In this document: positions 6,094 to 6,300 of the stretch, piece after piece
Layout of the letters: every line of letters begins with the position of its first letter
How positions within the stretch are numbered: the stretch's first letter is position 1
Assembly (NCBI GenBank): GCA_031284195.1
Contig: JAITAI010000017.1
Location: forward strand, 1-6,300
From: Treponema sp.
GTDB lineage: Bacteria; Spirochaetota; Spirochaetia; Treponematales; Breznakiellaceae
Reading direction: 5' to 3'
Length of the DNA stretch: 6,300 nucleotides
The notes under the pieces: generated by a model
What the model was told of the DNA's origin: nothing
The model's input: only the letters and a program-made list of their open reading frames with translations
The model's database searches: none
Translations under genes and position numbers: made by a program

Positions 6094-6124
6094 ACAATCA
6101 AATAATTTTTTGGAAGAAAAACAG

Positions 6125-6300
6125 ATGACCAAATGCAAAATCACGGTTCTGAAACGGCATTTTGATGAGATCCTTGCAAAAGAATATGGAGCCGAAGGTA
6201 TAGGTAAATGTCCACTGCTTAAAGATGGACAGATTTTTTATGCAGATTGGGCAAAACCGGAAGGATTTTGTGATGAGGCATGGAAAGCAATTTATCAATA
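6125..6300 (+). CDS. TIGR04076 family protein of unknown function, N-terminal part
   Basis: The frame opens at the ATG at 6125, after GGAAG with an eight-base gap, and runs off the right edge after 58 codons. The visible sequence begins MTKCKITVLKRHFDE, continues through GKCPLLKDGQIFYAD and reaches KPEGFCDEAWKAIYQ. From memory this matches the small (roughly 85-100 residue) TIGR04076 family: a short beta strand KITVLK, a C-P-L-x-x-G-Q block and a KPEGFCxEAWKxIY block. Cysteines at 4, 29 and 49 are notable. Family members usually have further cysteines in the C-terminal half, which suggests metal binding or redox chemistry, but I know of no established function. The gene is the only convincing plus-strand gene, and it is visibly more AT-rich than the mod and dehydrogenase genes, so it may belong to a different or acquired segment. 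Confidence 0.8.
   Translation, partial: MTKCKITVLKRHFDEILAKEYGAEGIGKCPLLKDGQIFYADWAKPEGFCDEAWKAIYQ

Larger units (their letters stand above)
5763..6124. other. Intergenic region between divergent genes
   Basis: About 360 bp separate the dehydrogenase (leftwards) from the TIGR04076-type gene (rightwards). The left half has ordinary composition and contains the palindrome GGTATACC (5790-5797), a short dyad TAGTAAACTACTA (5826-5838) and an arm pair GTTCC/GGAAC around 5932-5946. The right end from about 6040 is strongly AT-rich and holds the promoter of the rightward gene. No RNA gene, insertion sequence or CRISPR repeat is visible. Two tiny frames with good ribosome binding sites are listed separately. 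Confidence 0.6.

Noticed and set aside
6098..6298. 66-codon minus-strand frame at the right edge
   Set aside because: Antisense to the TIGR04076-type gene, with biased Phe/Lys content typical of an AT-rich shadow frame.
1..6300. CRISPR arrays, tRNA or rRNA genes, insertion sequences, phage attachment sites
   Set aside because: No spaced repeats, no tRNA-like cloverleaf or CCA end, no transposase motifs and no flanking target duplications were seen on either strand.

Overview
The window looks like an ordinary bacterial chromosome segment. It holds a type I restriction-modification methyltransferase, a complete molybdate ABC transporter operon and an LDH2-type dehydrogenase, all on the minus strand. 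A small plus-strand gene of a conserved family of unknown function enters at the right edge. Base composition is balanced over most of the window and clearly AT-rich from about 6040 rightwards. The general feel, including a spirochaete-like lipoprotein signal region in ModA, would fit a gut Treponema-like bacterium. That is a weak inference, because no marker gene is present.

Left part (1-1881): hsdM, the modification subunit of a type I system, is read leftwards from 1517. It is open at the left edge, only a few residues before its expected C-terminus, so hsdS and hsdR would lie outside the window. Ahead of it lie an extended -10 promoter candidate, a GC-rich palindrome, a 31-codon reading frame with a very good ribosome binding site, and a perfect 2 x 11 bp tandem repeat.

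Middle (1882-4660): modA-modB-modC form a compact operon (periplasmic binding protein, permease, ATPase). modB and modC overlap by 4 bp and modA and modB are 21 bp apart. A strong sigma-70-type promoter (TTGCCT, 17 bp, TATAAT) sits just upstream of modA. It is embedded in a nested inverted repeat of about 48 bp that is a good candidate operator. A possible 37-residue membrane peptide overlaps this control region.

Right part (4665-6300): a 365-residue NAD(P)-dependent 2-hydroxyacid dehydrogenase of the malate/L-lactate (LDH2/YlbC/AllD) family is preceded by a possible 26-codon upstream ORF. A gene-poor stretch of about 360 bp follows, and then the start of a divergent gene of the TIGR04076 type.

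I see no obvious new multi-gene system. The observations most worth checking are the mod control region and the two small membrane-peptide candidates.
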